Source: Ooceraea biroi
Taxonomy: Eukaryota > Arthropoda > Insecta > Hymenoptera > Formicidae
Length of the DNA stretch: 64,000 nucleotides
Assembly (NCBI RefSeq): GCF_003672135.1
Contig: NC_039513.1
Location: 14,535,591 to 14,599,590 of the forward strand
Reading direction: 5' to 3'
A model generated the notes under the pieces. It ran no database searches, was not told the DNA's origin, and worked only from the letters and a program-made list of their open reading frames with translations. Position numbers and translations under genes: made by a program. Position 1 is the stretch's first letter. Each line of letters opens with the position of its first letter. Positions 48,867-61,407 of this stretch are shown here, piece by piece.

Positions 48867-49692
48867 CGAACGATCGATCATGATCGCACTCCATGAGCGC
48901 ATTAGACGATACGCGAGAGTCAGGTCCGTCATTTCTCCGATAACGAGTAGCGACTTGAGGTCTTTACGGTGTCACGCGGCGGCCTTAATGTCATGATATC
49001 GCATCGGCGAGACGTGAGCCGAGATAGCGCGGGTGCTGTTTAATTAATGATAATAGCTCCGCCTAACAAGAGCTGCGCCTGCGGCTTTTCTTTTCATTGT
49101 CTTTTCGTGATGCGACTCGACGTTCGTTTAACGCTCTCCTCGCCCGTGTCTCCCCCATGGCGGGCATATGTACGTACCGCTACGATTACGTACGGTATTC
49201 CCTCCCTTCCTCACCCTCCCGTTCCCTATTCTGTGTTCTGGGTAAGGGTCAGATCGACTTGTCGGTCGATTGCATCGCGGAGAGAACGCCACGATTGTTC
49301 GCGAACCTACCTGATCCTGATATCGCGCTACCGTGACTTATGCCGGCGATATAGAGTTGTTGCTGAATTTTTACCGTGGGCTTCCTTTGTTGCAGTGCCT
49401 CGGTAGAATGTCGTTACGCGAGCTCGTGAGCGTGCGCGCGCGCGAATGACGGTGGACTTCTTATTACGCCGCTTTAAGGGGCTCATGGGCTTCGAGAAGT
49501 GGTTACAAACAGGCACGATTTAACCGACATGCGTAAAAAGCGTGAGAGGACGTTTCGCATTTGCCTCTCGAGCTCCCTCTCTCTCCTTTCTTTCTTTCTT
49601 TATAGACTTGGGTCTTCTTAGGAGTAATGTTTCTTGCGTTTTATTTGAAACGTGTTTGAAAAGAGTATCAGCCCGAAGATAATTAAGTAAAT
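48865..49692. other. non-coding, nothing recognised
   Basis: CpG-containing mixed DNA with overlapping chance frames at 49047-49406. No motif recognised. Confidence 0.4.
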
Positions 49693-49756
49693 AGTCTCAG
49701 CCGTTGTTTATATTATAAACAACAATATTACAAAATAACGGCGAATGGATGAGACT
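49693..49756. repeat. nested three-level inverted repeat
   Basis: Outer arms AGTCTCA (49693-49699) and TGAGACT (49750-49756). Middle arms CCGTT (49701-49705) and AACGG (49737-49741). Inside, next to the left arm, GTTGTTTATA-T-TATAAACAAC (49703-49723) is a 21-nt palindrome with a one-base centre. The nested and palindromic pairings compete, suggesting alternate folds or cruciform extrusion. Confidence 0.55.
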
Positions 49757-52700
49757 GCAGCGCAAGTCGGCTTTCGCGCTAAAGTCCGGTTTTTGATGCT
49801 TTATTCGCTCTCGTTTCAATTTATCTTATTAATTCTCATGATTGTCAAAAGTTAATGTCCAGTCGCAATGTTTTCCAAAGTAAGTTTATCCCCATCACTC
49901 TCAGCCGGCTGGAGCGCGCGCGAGCTGTGATTGGCGGAGAATGCGGCGACATTCGGATGCGCGAAGAATAAACCTCGCTCGAGTGAAAACCGCGTCGATG
50001 CATTGCTGTCGCGCGAGCATTAGCAGAAGGCAAGAGCCGCGAACGCCGCGGAATTAAGAAGCGGTACGTCGCGCATATCAGAGCCACCCCGTGTATTTCA
50101 CTTTGACGGCGCGGGGTTCGTTAAAGAATGCCGAGATGCCGCATTGTGCCCGGCCAGTTCTCCAAGACTGGCGCTGGTTGCTGCTGCTGCTGCTGCTGCG
50201 AGGAACGCGGGCCGCATGTGCGCGCAATGGCACATAACGCAGCGCAACATCGACGCGCGCACGTACTATACTCTCTCGCGCGTCGCAGATACGGTGGTGC
50301 TAATTGCAATTTATGTCTCATTGCAGTCGTCGTCGGTACACCGCGACAAAGGGAGTTGTGCCGGAGGCGGCCGTTTCTACGTTTTAAAGCGTTTCAAGAG
50401 GGAACCGTGCCACCATCGTTCGCGGCGGAGAACGCCACGGGTTACCACGCTTCTCGTCAACGTCTCCGCGAATTGCGACGCGGCACGTCGTGCCGCGTCT
50501 TCTTGGTCAACGCGCAGGAATTTAGAGCGCAGCGACTATGTATTTTGAATTGTAATGTATTCGCCCCGTTCTTTTAATGTTTTAATAACGTGTATTTGTT
50601 ACAACGCATATTAAAACGAATGAATGATGATGAAACGAGAGACTCTATACATATATTTAATATTATCAATAAATAAAGTCTCGCCTCGTAATACAAATCC
50701 GATCGTGGACTTCTTATTAAATTCGTAGCGAATTGAATTTTCCCGTTAGCCTCGGGTTTCCTCGTAGACGCCGTAGAAAACTTCGTCCTTATACAGCCTC
50801 CGAGTTTTCCTTCGCGAAAGAAAGTTCCACAACGTCTCGCTTCAGCTGAACTTGGTAATAAAATAATTATTTTCAAACGACCTCAAACTTTTTTTCGATC
50901 GTCATGATCTATCTATTCTCTCTTTGAGTGTAATAATTTTATTGAATAATGACGAAATAAAGAACTCTTCGTTTATACTTATTGGATACGTGTAAAGCCA
51001 CCTTTGAAAAGGCGCTTACGCAAAATGAAAATAATATGAAGAAAATCTTTGGCGCAATTTTTCTTGTTGATATATGAGCAATAATTAACAGATGCTGAAC
51101 ACACACAGCCGTTTAAGCACGTATCAGCGTAAACAGTAGTGGAAAGAGGAATTAATGAAATAATTTCGTAGAACAGACGCGATAAATTAATGACATAACA
51201 ATTTTCGCTTTCGACATCGAGAAGCGTACAATACGATGAAATTCCCACTTTTGGCATTCGTCCAGAGGCTCGATTGGCTGAGAAGAGCCGCACGTGTACG
51301 CAGGCATGCATGGCGCAGCTGGTTTATACGCAAGCTTGCACCGTGGTCGGAGCATATTTATGGATTAGCATACAATGGTGGTGTTTATTAAAGATTCCTC
51401 GAAGGTTCCCACCCCTTCCCTCCCCTTTTGACACCGCCTGCGAGTTTCTTCACTGTTCCTCAGAAGCGTGATGCCCTCCTGTCGGAAGCTTCACGTGTTT
51501 CTCTCTCCTCGAAAAAAGGTCTGTGCAATCTCGAGGCACGCTTACATTTAATTTAGATTGTCTACTCATTTTACGTCACGAAACCGAAACATTGTAGAAT
51601 AATGTTTATATACATATCTAATAACCTCGCTTAAATTAGACTGCAAGAGGGAGAACGTATTTTTTACACGAGCAAAGTTGTTGCTTCACTAGACCGAGAA
51701 TCCGTTATGCATTATTCGACTCGTAGCTTTCTTCGAATCGACACTTAAGCAGAAGAGAGCGTGGAAGAGCGGCATAAAGAAGGCCTGCTTCATCGGAAGC
51801 GGCCTGCAAGAAGGAACGGTACGGTGTTCCGAGACGAGATCCCGAAGAAAAGGGAACCTATCGGGCCAGCCGGTCGTCTTGAATGCTCGTTTTGGTCAGC
51901 GGAGGTTCATTCTCATGCAACTTCAGCCGCGGGACTTACTTGGAAGCACGTTGTACGTGTGACCACGTCCCAACCGGTACTAGAAATCAAGCGAGGGAAG
52001 AACTGAGCGCGCGTCCTCCCTTTCAACGTGTCTTTGTTTAGTTCTGCATTCACAATGCTTCGGTTTCCGTCAAACTGTGCCAAATTGCAGCCCGAAATGC
52101 TCAAGCCTTTCATCACATATGCGAAAAGAAGGAAATAGCTAATTTTTTTTAGACATTAGTCGTGCAGAGAAATTACAATTTCCGCCACAATATTCTCTAT
52201 AGGCTCAATATTCTCTTCCGTTCAATATCCAATTCTGTTGCAAAAGGCGATATCTTAACTCTCCCATTTGATTTCCGAGAACAATTATCACATACGCAAA
52301 TCTTTTTCTTTCGTTCAATCCTGTATGCAGAATCTTTGTAGAAGCAAAGGTGCGCACGTTAACGCGGTACAATTAATTAAATTGACGCAAAACCAACACG
52401 TTTTCAGCAGGAGTATAAACGGATAAGCCTGGGTATAAGAAGCGATCAAACGATCATCTGCTGAGCTAATAAGGACCGAGATTTTGTTCGGCGCGCCGGG
52501 TCCACGCCTCTTTCTCATGACATTAGGGTCGCCTGGGAACCATAAGAGCGACGCCAAAGTGGGACATTGATAGATAGCCTCTCGACATTCATGTTCCGCG
52601 TCGACTGCGATCGGACGTGCAGCGCATTAATTATTACATAAATAGGTATAGATTAATAATTATACGCATTAATAACGGCGCCTGCGGATAAAAGACGCCG

Positions 52701-54307
52701 CGCGTAGGTAGCCGGACGACGCCGGTGAATGTCGCTGTAACGGGTGTTCTAAATGTCAGCCACGCTCCACGACGAAATTACGTGCCGAGCACTTTTTCCA
52801 ACTTTCAAAACCGCTCGATGCCCGTACACGACGCTTTTAAGGTCATCGAGGCAATTATATTGACCGGTAATCACAAGCGCGCTAGGCAACGGCCATTAAG
52901 CCCGATGCGCATCGGTGTTCTCGTTACTAAGTACACGATCTAATTACTCACGTACAATGATCGCTGCTACGCGATTTCTGGGTGCGATTAATACGCGTGT
53001 TTACGGAAATGAAAATTTCGTTGAGCAAAGCCAAAATCACATCGATGCCACTGTCGCGAGATCCGCTTCATTCTCTAGCTCCTATTGTATTCTTACAGAT
53101 TGAGGTACATAAAATACGTTACTGTTATTTTGAATGGATTTTAAAATACACACTCGTCCCTTATCAGCGATTGCATCTACGTTACTGCATATGATGTTGC
53201 TTAAATGTGTTCGCGTTTTTTTCTGCCGCGGCAAAGTAATAGCAAAATAATAGTATATATGGAAAATGTGAAATTAAAATACGAGATAACAATCTGCGTG
53301 ATTCTTTCTCTATCTTTCTTTCCTCGATGTATATTTTTTTCATTATAATAGCGAAATTAAACAGTGTTAATAAAACGTATATATGGGACATAAGTTGACC
53401 GGTCACGATTCACGCGATCCGCACTTTCGCTTTCGTGAAAATTTCCATATTTCTTCCGCGTGTCGCAATTCGCGCAAACTCTTTTCCCAGTCATTCCCTC
53501 ATTTTTCTCGGTATAGCAATAAAAATTCCGTTTCTCTGCGAGACTGTGGCCGCTTTAAGACACACCTCGCTTGCACTCGTCAGCGGCCTTAAGGCGGCAA
53601 GCCAACCGATGGAATGCAGAGGCGAAATTAGTATCGCTGTCGTCACAAGCGTTCTCTCACTGCTGACAAGCTGCGATACTTTTTTATCACTTTCGTTCCC
53701 TTATGGTATGGATGACAAGACAGTATCAGCATGCGTAATTATTTAAGCGAAAACGCAATAGGTTTTTCTCTATTTTTAATAATGTTATAAGACAAAATAA
53801 TTTATTCCTCGAAATCAGTTATTTAAATAAACGGCTTTAGACCAAACGTAAAAATTATAGCATTGATTGCACGGTCTCAACATACATAATAACACAATAT
53901 CATAAATGCAACATAAAATTCCTTCGTAGCATTTCGAACAGATTAAATATAGAGAATCGAAAAAAAAAGACATAAATATCGCTGGCGCCTTCTTTTTACC
54001 TATAGTAATGTCTAACGCAATGTCTTAAAGAGATCACGCATGGCTACAAGAACGTAATTGATGTCAATAAGAAACTGGTTGTGTCTTATACATATAGTAT
54101 GCTTCTTGGATTAAAATAATTTCGCATTACTATTTTCTGTGCAAAATAAAAAAACGTTGCATTTCATTCGCGACATGTATCATGTTGGATTCTTTGTTAC
54201 TCATCTTTGATCACCTCACTCAGTTCAATGAGCTCAAAGTAAGGACCACGCACATCAACCTTGCATATTTCAATAAAATAGTGTATCAGAATTGAACGAA
54301 AATCATT
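49757..54307. other. non-coding; (CTG)6 at 50181-50198
   Basis: No gene recognised. A short CTG repeat lies in CpG-rich DNA at 50.1-50.5 kb with overlapping frames (50128-50577, 50144-50548). The rest is AT-rich or mixed and shows no exon, RNA gene or transposon motif. Confidence 0.4.
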
Positions 54308-54625
54308 TTACATGCTTACAGCGCAGAGACAGTTCGATGTGGAAAAAGTTTGAAGTACTAAGAAGAAGAAAGCACAAAATGTAATCCATTCCAGATAGCG
54401 CTTAGGATAATAATGCGACGTAGCCGCCTTTTTCAGCTTCCAGTACTTAAACAAAAGCTGTTGACGCTCGATCCAGGTTACAGAACCCATCGTAGCAGCG
54501 CCCGTTGTATTGCGTGAGTTCCAGAAGCGCAAAACGCATTTGTCGATTTGCACCGAGGATGCGTCAATATTGACGTTGCTCTTGGAGAACGTGTTCTCTA
54601 CGGACGGCTTTTGTCTCCTCTGGTC
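54308..54625 (-). CDS. candidate coding exon with a C-terminal membrane segment
   Basis: A strong acceptor on the minus strand, a long pyrimidine tract then GGTCCTCCAG, opens 105 codons in phase 0. They begin DQRRQKPSVENTFSKSNVNI and run through DKCVLRFWNSRNTTG, SVTWIERQQLLFKYWKLKK and HYYPKRYLEW to a stop at 54308-54310. Residues ~81-95 (ITFCAFFFLVLQTF) are hydrophobic enough for one membrane helix. Codon composition is convincing: Lys is mostly AAG and third positions favour C/G. A possible donor (GCGCT/GTAAGC) lies 10 bp before the stop, so this is either a last exon or an internal one. Family not recognised. The pyrimidine tract includes the CA/GACA repeat at 54663-54690. Confidence 0.45.
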   Translation of the reverse strand, partial: DQRRQKPSVENTFSKSNVNIDASSVQIDKCVLRFWNSRNTTGAATMGSVTWIERQQLLFKYWKLKKAATSHYYPKRYLEWITFCAFFFLVLQTFSTSNCLCAVSM

Positions 54626-57379
54626 CTGGAGGACCACCGGCGGTGCGAGCGAGACAAGCGAAAAGACAGACAGACAGACACACACACACAGAGCGAGAGA
54701 GACAGATAGAATAGGGAAGACAGAAAGAGAGGGCGAGAGGAAAATGTAGAGGAACGCGTTCCTCCGCGTGTCCACGTTGCGAGGATCGCAGACGTGCTAT
54801 TAAAGTGTAGAACAAACAGGAGGACTCTCGTCGATGGCATGGCGAGAGGACACGCGACGTTACGCGTCTTCGTGGGCGCGTGTAAGCTAAGCCATCCCTT
54901 TGAGAATGCGAGATCTCGCGATCATACTGTGTTACATCTCGATGCTCGTTCAATCGTTCGATTGTCTGTAGTTCTGTACCGTCGCGAACAAATGGCTGAT
55001 GACAACGAAGGTATTAAAACTGTATTATTAAGCTGAGTTTAAAAAATGGTATAATAAAGCATACATTTGATGTTTCTCAACGGTAATCCTTGCGTGTTAT
55101 TTATACGGACGCGTCGAGCTTTTGAGGTTTCCGCTATCCGTTTTGCGGACATTGGCGCCGACGCACGTTTTTCTGATTTTTATCAGAAAATAGTCGGCCC
55201 CGGACCTTACGAGCACGTAGCGTCGCGGTGTCACGGCGTAACGGGGGAGAGAAATTTCTCTGCGTCGTTGCCCATTATCGTATCGGGTATCGCCGCACGT
55301 CGCAATTTCTGCCCACCGGGTCACGTTTAGCCGCGAAATCGGTATGCGGAAGAGAAAATATCGATGATTATCGCGACGCGGACGGTCGCCCGACGGTGCC
55401 CCGACGCGAAACTAAGCTCGACGCAGGAAATAACGGTGCAGACCGGGCCATCTCTCCCCCGGGAACATCCTGCGAGGAGATGACGCCATAGAAGACACTA
55501 CAGCTTCGACGGGCGACTAAATCCGCGCTTAGTGTAACGTGCGTGATTAATATCTACCGGATAGCGTCTGATGCGTCTCGCGCGCGAATCCTCGAGACGA
55601 GAAATCGCCCCGAAATGCCGTAGGTCAAGCCGTTTAATGACTTTGTAATTGAATGCTCGGGTAGGTACTGTGGAATTATCGAGAGGATGTTGTCTAGACG
55701 ATTGCACTAGCATAATCGCACAGATATTTCCGCCTGCTGCGTTTGATCATCAAGCAGTGTCGTCATCGACACGCAGTACGAATTCGAAGGAATACATTAG
55801 GCTGCCATTGTAATATTTTTAACATCGAGCATCTCACTCATCCTTATGTAATTGAATGGATTGTTCATGAAATATATTCAAATATTTAAATATATTATTT
55901 ATGCAAGAGAAATAGAAAGAGAGAGATGATGCGAAAAATGCCATTGAATATCTCGCGAGATTCATCAGAAAAGAAATTCTGTTGAAATTTGTATTAATAA
56001 GAAAAATGGCAAAAATATTATATATAAAATTGTTGTTCAACTTTGCGCATACGTGTGCAGGTACCTGATAAAAAACATTTTTTTTCGAAACTCTGCGAAA
56101 AAAGAAAGCATAAAGTACATGTCGGAATGGTTAGTGTCTTCACACATAAAACTGTCTCGCCGATTTCCGCTCGACGTGGTCGAAGAAACGTACAAACGAA
56201 TTATCGCTATTCTTGTGAAGAAAGAATGTCAAAGTTCTACTTACATTCCGCTCGCGTCCGCCACGTCAAACGACGTTCCCGCCGGCCGTTCACGTTCTGT
56301 TACCGTTGCCGCGGACTTCATCGTCAAGACAAAAACGATCGAAACATTCCGGTCAGTCTGTGATTAAAGAAAGAGCTAATTAATGATTAACGCATCGCAA
56401 CGAAAATCGTGACCGTTTCTTCGTGAAAGTTCTATAGAAAAAGAAAAAGAGAAAAATTGACTCAAATTTCAAAAAGTACACCGAGGATTCTGAGTTCTTC
56501 AAAAACGTCGCATAAAATATTGCAATATAAGGCGCATCGAATATTCCATCAGTTTTGTTACACGCATTTGAATTTAAGCGCTGCATCTCTCATGCATTCC
56601 ATGCGAGAGATTACAAATGGACTAATTAATGATTCGCGAGCATGTGCAGGAAGGAGGCGTGGTTTTTGCATGTGTGCGTATATACGCGTCCTCATACCCA
56701 TTCGTACCTGGGCCACCCAGAGTTCACGTCGAATGCATCAAGAATCTCGTGGCTGCAGCATTAATTATTGAGCGATCACTGTCGCGTAATTAATTGACCG
56801 ATCGGCCTTCTTCGTGGCAGGAGATATGAAATATGCGATACGGTCGGCGCATAACTTTACCGTATACGACATTTTTTTAAAAGGAATAAAAAATACATGA
56901 TTTATCTTTAGCTGATTGGCGTGTAGCGGATAATTTAACTTTGCTTAAAAAAAACATGTCTACACAACAATATAAGAGCGACTTTATTACTTTCACCAAA
57001 GTACGATTTAAGCTCTGGACTTGATAATTTGTAAAAATGTTTTGGTAAAACGTTCTGATCTAAAATGTACTATATTTTAACAATTAATCCAACAATTGCT
57101 TTCATCCGTATGTGGACCAAGAAATATAAACAAGTAGATCGAATGCGACCGCAAGCGCGACTAAAAATATCTGACATCGTGTGGACGCGCGATATCTGTC
57201 GCCCATCGCGCTTAAAAGAGAAGAGAACGTTCTGTTTTAGACGAACGAAGGAAACGGCGTGTCCCTTTGCGGATATCAGCCAGGGCTATAAAGTCGTTTC
57301 ACAATTACGCGACGCCTGACAGGTGTATAGTGCAACGCGAAACGCTGAAAGGTTTGTCGGTTGCGCGAGGCAAGAAGCG
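54626..57379. other. non-coding; GACA/CA repeat at 54663-54690
   Basis: Short (GACA)n passing into (CA)n next to the candidate acceptor, then CpG-rich DNA at 55.1-55.7 kb with mirror-image open frames, then AT-rich DNA. No gene recognised. Confidence 0.4.
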
Positions 57380-57850
57380 CTTGCAAAGAGAAACAGAAAA
57401 AGAAAGGAACACAGCAAGTGGATGCGCAAACGTGAGCCGAAGGAAGAAGACAGAGAGTTTGAATGGATAAATGAGAGACGGCGGGTGCGAAGGGAGCGCG
57501 AGCGCGAATAAACGAGCGCGTAGATAGGAAGATGAAGATGGGCAAGTAAAATCTCTCTTGTGAGAGAGAAAGAGAAGAACGAAGGGCGAGACAAGGAATA
57601 ACTTGCAGAGAAAAAAAGAGAGAAAACAACACGACTTGGCAAAAGTGAAAGACAGAGTAGGAGACAAAGAGTGATGAAGGACACTGTGTGAGCGAGCGAG
57701 AGAGAAATTACACGGGAGAGTGATCGGAGGAGAGAGCGAGAGGGAGAAAGAAAGAGAGAGAAGAGAAGAGTAGAGAAGAAGGAAGGAAGAAGACACGAAG
57801 ACGAAGAGAAAGAGAGCAAGAGAGGGAGAGATGGGGAAAGAGATCGGGTC
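57380..57850. repeat. long purine-rich strand tract
   Basis: For ~470 bp the plus strand is overwhelmingly A and G (GAGA, AAGAAG, GGAAGG units, not a simple repeat). The complementary strand therefore reads as Ser/Leu/Phe-rich open frames up to 249 codons, which are artefacts. It ends at the 15-nt hairpin CGGGTCACCGACCCG (about 57846-57860). Such mirror-capable purine tracts can adopt triplex structures. Confidence 0.7.
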
Positions 57851-60800
57851 ACCGACCCGTACGGAAATAGGATCGAAACCTTAGGTAAACGTAACTTTTC
57901 CTCCGGGGTGAGTTCAGGCCGTTCGGCGCGTTTGGAAATCCGCCAAAGAAATCCAGGAACGCGCGCGCGGCCGCGCCGCACCGTGTGGCGATTTCCCCCG
58001 TGGCTCAGCACAACGTGCCGTGCTTCTCGATCCATTAGCGCGAATTGCGGCGCTTGCTAAGGTAATTGGACAGCTTCGAGGAATAATAATAAGCGATATG
58101 TATCACGGGGTGAGCCCGCCCGAACGAGCGAGCGAGCGAGCGAGCACGATTCCGGTCGCACGAGGATCCGATCGGCGCGGCATGATCGACTTTATGCGCC
58201 ACGCCGATCGCTAACAGGATCCAGCGTGCGTCCAAGTGCGGAAAGTGCACGCCGGGATGAGATGGAACAAACCTCTAATATTCCTCTCTGCACAGAGACG
58301 GAGATTACTTTTATGCTCTGCGTTCTCCATTCCTTCCTCTTTTCCCCGTTCTCTCTCCGAAGAAGAAACGCGACTTTCTCGGGTCGTGAAAAAATTACGC
58401 GGTACATGGGGATAAGTGCACTCTATAAGAATGCGAAGACACCGGCGGCACGATAGTGGCACGCTTTGTTAACAGGATTTTCTTGCACGCGTGCATTTGC
58501 ATAAAGGAGAGCGAAGGGGGAGGCGAAATCATGCCGAAAGAACGCGTGATACCGCGGAGCGTGGTAAAGCACCAAGAAAGTTGCACGGTAGCTTATCGCC
58601 TGGCTGGTATCTCGTTGTAAGGAGAGATGCTCGCCGGGTAATCTACATCATGCAGGAAGAGATCGCGGCGACGACCGGGTCGGCGTAGTACAAAAGTAGA
58701 AAGTCTTTCTCGTGCGATGACCCGCCATCTTTAGCCCAGGAAGACACGGGAATGGCCGGAATACGGGATGGAATACGGTTCCTCGTGTAATATAGAAGTC
58801 GCGAGGGGCGGCCGCGGCGCTTATATTCAGGAAGGATCCTTACTGCTCGTAGATAACCGCGCGTCTACGACCAGTAACGAAATCCGTATGTTTCTTCCAT
58901 GACATCAGACACTTGGGAAACATTTCCGCGCGCGAGAACAGATATATGAAGAGAAAAGACGGCTCGTTTGGTCTCGAGTACTATCTGTCCCCAACGTTTC
59001 TCTCAAGTGATCGTTATCGCGGTGTTTCCACTGCGTTAATTTTGAACGTACAAATTTGACTCTAAAGATCGCGGTTGGCGCGAGATTGCTACTGAGGCTA
59101 CGAGTGTGGGAAGCTAGGATCAAGTACAATATGTTAGTGTCACATTAACACTTTTATGGCAAAACCTATTCGAGTATAGCACGAAAACGCAAAGAAATAC
59201 ACACCACGAACGTCATCCGCATTCAGCGAACGACCGCTAATATTGTTCGCGCGCTCGTCGACTACGTGAAAAGCTGTCGCTGATCGCGAGATATATAATG
59301 CCGCAGGAAGAAGATGTATATTATTTCAGACACGTCCGGTACCCGCGCGTACCTGCCACCGAATACCGGTCAAACGACATCGGCAGCGGGAGAAAAACAA
59401 ACTCCCCGAGTCAGATGATCAATCGTCGTGGCATCAATCGACCGAGCCATCGATCACTCGTGACCTCGCGTCATCCTCGTCGCCGTCGGGGATCCGCACA
59501 CTCACTTCCGGTACCAGCAGTGAACGGATCTGCAATCTGCAATAGGACGCAGATCGTGCCTTCGTCACGCGACGCATCGGGTCGCTCGCGAGTTTCGTTA
59601 GGCAAGGCGCGGATATCTCAATGGGGCCGTTAGTTAAGTTTAACTGCCTCGCTCACGACGCGCCAGCCGACTCTCCGATCGGATAAGGACGGAGCCTCCT
59701 TCATCCAGTCTTCTAAAACGGGGTGGGTCTGCTCGAGGCAAGGCGAGCTCTGCGATCCTCCCAACGGTTTCTGCGAGGCGAGTTCTGCGTGTCGCGCAAG
59801 ACTGGATGCGCCAGCTCGACCAGCTCCGAGCAGCATACAGGTGTTGCAACGTTGCGCTAACGCGGCCGTTAATTTGCAATGAAATAACTTGGCGCCGCGC
59901 TTGATCACCGAGACGAAGTAACGATCGCTCTTTCAGCGCTAGAAATAGAAAGCGTTCCAACGTGCCGTTAATTGCGCGTTACGCAATCGATCTGGAAGCA
60001 CAAAATGAATTCTCGCAGAAACGCGTAATCGGCTAAGATACGGATTGCCGGCGAATTGCCTGTAAGGGACAGAAAAAATCGTTTCCTCGACGGGAGGCAG
60101 GAAGCGCGATCGATCACAACGACGAGGGCCGGCGTGCACCGCACGTTACTCCAAGATACGAAACGGAGTCTGATATAGTGGAAGGAAGGTGGTGCAATGT
60201 CTACAGCTGACCTACTTCGCCGTAGCACGCCGTGTGGTGTATATCGGTGAAGAAACGACGGAATGCTACCAATGCTACAGGGACTTTCACTCGGAAGGCT
60301 CGTTCCTGGGACACAACCGGGACCGCCGTAGCGATCGATTGTTTTCGAAAGGTCGCCGCCCGGTCCTCCATTAACGGGTTTCCATTAGAGGTTCCTCTCT
60401 TTCATAATGGCGTAAAGGTCACGCCGCCTTCGTGATTTCGGACACGTCGCCGCGGCATGATGAATATACTTATATGGGAAATGCGAGAGGTGCGCGCGTA
60501 TGTCCCTGCGACTCGCTCAAGTTATTCAAAATTTAATCGAACGTCCTCGTACTTCGGGAATTAGAGAAGTATTTAATATGCTGTATGCCAGGAAAGAGGT
60601 ATCTTCCTCACGAAAACACTCACAGTTTTTACATAATTCTTTCAATGAAAACTTCTTCCTAGTTTATCTAGAATCAAAGATCAAACCAGCCAGAAAATAT
60701 TGCTTGTGGTAACTTCATGCTTTTTTTCTGACGAAATTTAAATACTACTCATGCACTAATTCATTGGCGAATTTATAAAACTGCCTTTATTTTGTCTTTC

Positions 60801-61254
60801 GACTTTGATCAGGGCAGTTCTTGCCATTTTCAAGGATTACTTCTTTTCAAAATGAATTCTATATAACATCTCCTATTTTTTTAATTGTATTAATAATCAT
60901 CTATTTTCATTTACTACTCAGCGGATAATAAGAAAAATAAATATTCTGACGTGCCTAATTTATAGTTTTTGTATCTGTAAATCTTTGCGTCATTCTTGAA
61001 CCAAACACTTTCCTAATACTTTTGCATTCTTTAAATGCAAACGAACACGGTAACGTTATAATTTGCATAACGGTAAAGTAATGGATTCCTTCTCGTGACT
61101 GTATGCAGAGATTTCAATTTTTCCTACTTGTGTAAAGAGTATCTAAGCTTGTATAATGATCGACGCGTTCAAGTATAATGTGGCGGGATCAGCATTTAAA
61201 TGTGCATAAAGAGAAGCCAGCTGCTGCTGTACTCGGTTGGCGCCGCTTGGCAAT
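57851..61254. other. CpG-rich non-coding; (GAGC)n at 58125-58146
   Basis: 57.9-60.5 kb is CpG-rich with many overlapping frames on both strands (59298-59633, 59630-59960, 60189-60435) and no recognisable domain. A (GAGC)5 microsatellite lies at 58125-58146. 60.5-61.2 kb is AT-rich. Confidence 0.4.
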
Positions 61255-61407
61255 ATGCTGGACGACAATATATCCCCGTGGATCGACCAGAAGGTGAGGT
61301 CCAGCGCGCGGTGCTACTCTCCGGGGGGTTCGGCCACGTTACCGGTGTTTAGCACACAATACACGTTTGCTTCTTTACGAGTTGATAATGAAACGATTCC
61401 CGCGTGA
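61255..61407 (+). CDS. small ORF or first exon, unrecognised
   Basis: ATG at 61255 opens 50 codons: MLDDNISPWIDQK, then either a splice donor (CAGAAG/GTGAGG at ~61294) or continuation through SSARCYSPGGSATLPVFS to a stop at 61405-61407. The segment is a GC-rich island of ~120 bp in AT-rich DNA. No family recognised. The neighbouring frame is also open over the same bases. Confidence 0.2.
   Translation: MLDDNISPWIDQKVRSSARCYSPGGSATLPVFSTQYTFASLRVDNETIPA

Noticed and set aside
48396..48932. 178-codon minus-strand frame
   Set aside because: Its extension depends on the (GA)n microsatellite translated as Leu/Ser repeats; the rest has no motif.
55703..55712. ATTGCACTAG resembling the start of miR-92
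   Set aside because: Similarity ends after 10 nt and there is no precursor hairpin.
57286..58035. 249-codon minus-strand frame, the longest in the window
   Set aside because: Translation of the pyrimidine strand of a purine tract; Ser/Leu/Phe low complexity.
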